Shown piece by piece: positions 13,761 through 15,808 of a stretch of 15,808 nucleotides of DNA. The stretch spans positions 1 through 15,808 of the forward strand of contig JBBIUJ010000074.1 of NCBI GenBank assembly GCA_037440345.1, written 5' to 3'. Under the pieces are notes generated by a model. The model had not been told where the DNA came from. It did no database searches and saw only the letters and a program-made list of their open reading frames with translations. Every line of letters starts with the position of its first letter. Position 1 is the stretch's first letter. Origin of the DNA: CAINVV01 sp037440345 (GTDB taxonomy: Bacteria > Bacteroidota > Bacteroidia > Bacteroidales > Prolixibacteraceae). A program made the translations under genes and the position numbers.

Positions 13761-15808
13761 TGTAATTGTTTTACACAATCCATCATCTCTTTTCTAATCA
13801 TCCTGACTGCCTCTTCACTGTTGGTTACATCCATCACTTTGCCGCTCATGCCCAGCTTCATCTCCAGGTCGCTTTGATCAATCAGATCTGCCACTGATTT
13901 AAGCAATTGCTCAATTTTGGATTTGGCATTTGCAGAAAGGGAATTAGGGTTCTGCTGAAGTTTGGCTTTTAAACTTACCAGGATCCTGTAGTCTTCAATC
14001 CCTTCCCTGACGGCTTCCCATCTGCGAGAATTGATGGGTTTGACGGTGCCTTTGTAGACCAGTGGATATTCAAGCATCGTTCTTCCCCACATGTCATCTC
14101 CAAGGTTGTAGGACCAATAGCCAATCCCTGTTGCATTCCATCTAAAGGCGGCCAAAGCGGAGAGTCGGAATTGCCCGACGATGTTGATACTTTTGATGTT
14201 GGGACCCATTGGACGGGCATAGGAATAGGAGCAATCGTATGACCACAACATACTTCCGGCGTCGTTTCTGATGATATCCATTGCCGGACTCTTCTCAGGT
14301 AGTGAATTGTAACCGATACACCATACATCCATGAAGGGCTGCATGGCCTTGAACATGGGTGCCTCACCGCCACCGTCCATATATACAAGCAGTTCGGGGT
14401 CTTTGGCTTTCAACATTTTGCCAAACATCACCAATTTGTTTATTACCGACCAACCAATGCCTCCCGGTTCATCATAGGGATAAAAAGCGAAATGTTTCTT
14501 GTCGATTCCTTTGGATGCCAAGTGCGCTGTCAGCTTATCGAGATAGAGATTCAGAGCGGGACTTGAGCCTCCGAGATCTTTCTCTTTCAGTACATCCGGC
14601 AGACCGGATAGCAAAAGAAATACATCATTTCCACTCAGTTCATCCACAATTTTGTCCTGGGCTGTAAAATCAAATTCAGTCTGATTGCTGTTGGATTTGC
14701 CTTGGGGTACAATGAATACTGTATTGCCGTGATCCAAAAGATTGCGAATGGTGGATTTGTCATACGAACCCCATGCGCAGAGCCTGATAGCCCCTTGTGG
14801 CGCCATGCCAAAATTCAGAATATCCAGTTCAATTTCTGCCTTAACTGTAGGTAGTGCAACATTTTGAGGACTCGCCGGACCGTTTTGTACGCCAATGCCA
14901 TTCAATGCGCGAATGACTACCGGAATCTTGTAATGACCGGCTTTGGTCCCAGCGGCACAGGATATTGTGATCCATAGCTCTTTTGACGACAGGGATGGAA
15001 TAGATAATGTTCTGCTTTCATCCAGTTCGGGCAAAGCATCCCAGGCTGGTTTTCCCAATGCATCCATCGTTGCGACCGAATGCTGTAAACTGATCATGAT
15101 CCCATCAGGTACTGAATCCGTTTCTACACGGGCCGTTACGTTGCGGCCGATCAGATTGAACAGGTTCAACGAGATTGGTTCATTTTCACCGGCAACCATC
15201 GAACGGGCAATGGTGATGCTTTTGGCAACAACTTTCGGTAAAACTTCTTCTCGCCCTTTGCTTTCCCAAAGATCTCCTTCAAAGGGAATCAACGTAGTAT
15301 TTGCTGGCAATTCAAGGGAGGATTCCGCCAATTCGGCTATTTTTATGGCTTTTTGAATTTTTGTCGTTAACTCGTGGCTTTTCACGGCTATATCTCCTTG
15401 TTCCGGCTGATTTCCAGCCAATGAAATCTCTTGTTGCGGTTGCAGCATTTGATACCTGCGATCGATTGTTTCCGCCTCCTGAAACAAGGCATCAGATAAA
15501 TCGGGCCTTTGCTGCTGAGCTTTCGTCGCAGTTTCCCTTAATCTTTTCACGCAGGATTGGACCAACGATTTTTCATTTAGAAATGGTGTTAGGTTGACTG
15601 CGCGATCACCGGATAGAAGAGTTTTCCCGGTAGGGGAGGTAAGACTCCATTTGAAATGATAGGCGCCGGGCGACTTGCCATTGAATGGTAGAAATATCTG
15701 CGTGTGGTGACCTGCCAGTTTGGAGGTGACTGATTGGAATTTCCCGTCCGGATGACTGCATGAGGCCTCTATTGAAATCAATTCCTCCGTGTTGTTCGGA
15801 TTAAAAAC
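13748..15808 (-). CDS. Large DUF4091/GH123-like protein, N-terminus outside the window
   Basis: The reading frame is open to the right edge (first codons in view read VFNPNNTEE), so a TTG at 15781 is not the real start and 686 residues are visible. Numbering below counts from that TTG. Seen: a beta-sandwich-like first part (1-66, PGAYHFKWSLTSPTGKTLLS), a helical, possibly coiled segment (70-155) and beta-rich domains (about 165-325). These are followed by a TIM-barrel-like region with LCAWGSY (334-340), HFAFYPYDEPGG (430-441), VYMDGGGEAP (466-475), MDVWCIGYN (484-492), and GYWSYNLGDDMWGR (554-567). NSRRWEAVREGIEDYRIL (584-601) is typical of the end of the DUF4091 barrel, and a helical C-terminus follows. 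The DEP motif and barrel resemble GH123-type enzymes, whose catalytic pair is Asp-Glu. Likely a secreted carbohydrate-active enzyme; no signal peptide is visible because the N-terminus is missing. Substrate unknown. Confidence 0.75.
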   Translation of the reverse strand, partial: VFNPNNTEELISIEASCSHPDGKFQSVTSKLAGHHTQIFLPFNGKSPGAYHFKWSLTSPTGKTLLSGDRAVNLTPFLNEKSLVQSCVKRLRETATKAQQQRPDLSDALFQEAETIDRRYQMLQPQQEISLAGNQPEQGDIAVKSHELTTKIQKAIKIAELAESSLELPANTTLIPFEGDLWESKGREEVLPKVVAKSITIARSMVAGENEPISLNLFNLIGRNVTARVETDSVPDGIMISLQHSVATMDALGKPAWDALPELDESRTLSIPSLSSKELWITISCAAGTKAGHYKIPVVIRALNGIGVQNGPASPQNVALPTVKAEIELDILNFGMAPQGAIRLCAWGSYDKSTIRNLLDHGNTVFIVPQGKSNSNQTEFDFTAQDKIVDELSGNDVFLLLSGLPDVLKEKDLGGSSPALNLYLDKLTAHLASKGIDKKHFAFYPYDEPGGIGWSVINKLVMFGKMLKAKDPELLVYMDGGGEAPMFKAMQPFMDVWCIGYNSLPEKSPAMDIIRNDAGSMLWSYDCSYSYARPMGPNIKSINIVGQFRLSALAAFRWNATGIGYWSYNLGDDMWGRTMLEYPLVYKGTVKPINSRRWEAVREGIEDYRILVSLKAKLQQNPNSLSANAKSKIEQLLKSVADLIDQSDLEMKLGMSGKVMDVTNSEEAVRMIRKEMMDCVKQLQIKD

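Noticed and set aside
15781..15781. TTG as the start of the DUF4091-like protein
   Set aside because: The frame stays open to the window edge with no signal peptide at this point, so the gene is simply cut by the window.

Overview
The window reads as a stretch of ordinary chromosome from a member of the Bacteroidota, probably a Bacteroidales or Marinilabiliales-like lineage. The grounds are a TonB-dependent receptor of the Oar type with an N-terminal carboxypeptidase-regulatory-like domain, a compact ECF sigma factor operon with Bacteroidota-style partners, a lipoprotein signal of the kind common in this phylum, and several intergenic matches to the Bacteroidota -7 promoter element TAnnTTTG at plausible distances from start codons. 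The base composition is moderate (about 40-45% G+C in the genes I looked at), except for the first ~100 bases, which are about 24% G+C. I see no tRNA, rRNA, CRISPR array or recognisable transposase.

Layout, left to right. (1) 84-1163 (-) is a class A penicillin-binding protein. Its glycosyltransferase domain is intact, but the protein stops before the transpeptidase domain, at an abrupt junction with AT-rich sequence. (2) 1210-2094 (+) is a TIGR01777-type NAD(P)-dependent epimerase. Its 3' end overlaps, tail to tail, that of ychF (2084-3184, -). (3) Divergent from ychF is a three-gene unit (3285-4804, +): an ECF sigma factor, a small single-pass membrane protein that may be its anti-sigma factor, and a secreted helical protein resembling periplasmic sensors. 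(4) 4803-4967 is a dense block of GGATAAA heptamers forming a perfect 32-bp inverted repeat around two further hairpins, one a good bidirectional terminator. It lies between the sigma operon and hisS (4957-6324, -). (5) 6452-9778 (-) is an Oar-like TonB-dependent receptor, separated from hisS by a long hairpin. (6) After a 357-base intergenic region comes nadA (+, best start 10136), then a lipoprotein made of twelve tandem 24-residue repeats (11249-12592, +). (7) A 23-bp perfect hairpin that contains the stop codons of both converging genes separates it from a branched-chain aminotransferase (12630-13643, -). (8) 13748-15808 (-) is a large protein with a DUF4091/GH123-like C-terminal barrel; its N-terminus lies beyond the window.

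Functionally the genes are mostly independent: cell wall synthesis, ribosome-associated ATPase, histidine charging, NAD and branched-chain amino acid metabolism. The only clear multi-gene unit is the sigma operon. Each of the other genes appears to be expressed from its own promoter. I found no defence system, secretion island or biosynthetic cluster. The most interesting signals are the nested repeat element at 4803-4967, the broken PBP with foreign-looking sequence at the window start, the regular repeat lipoprotein, and the sigma operon partners.
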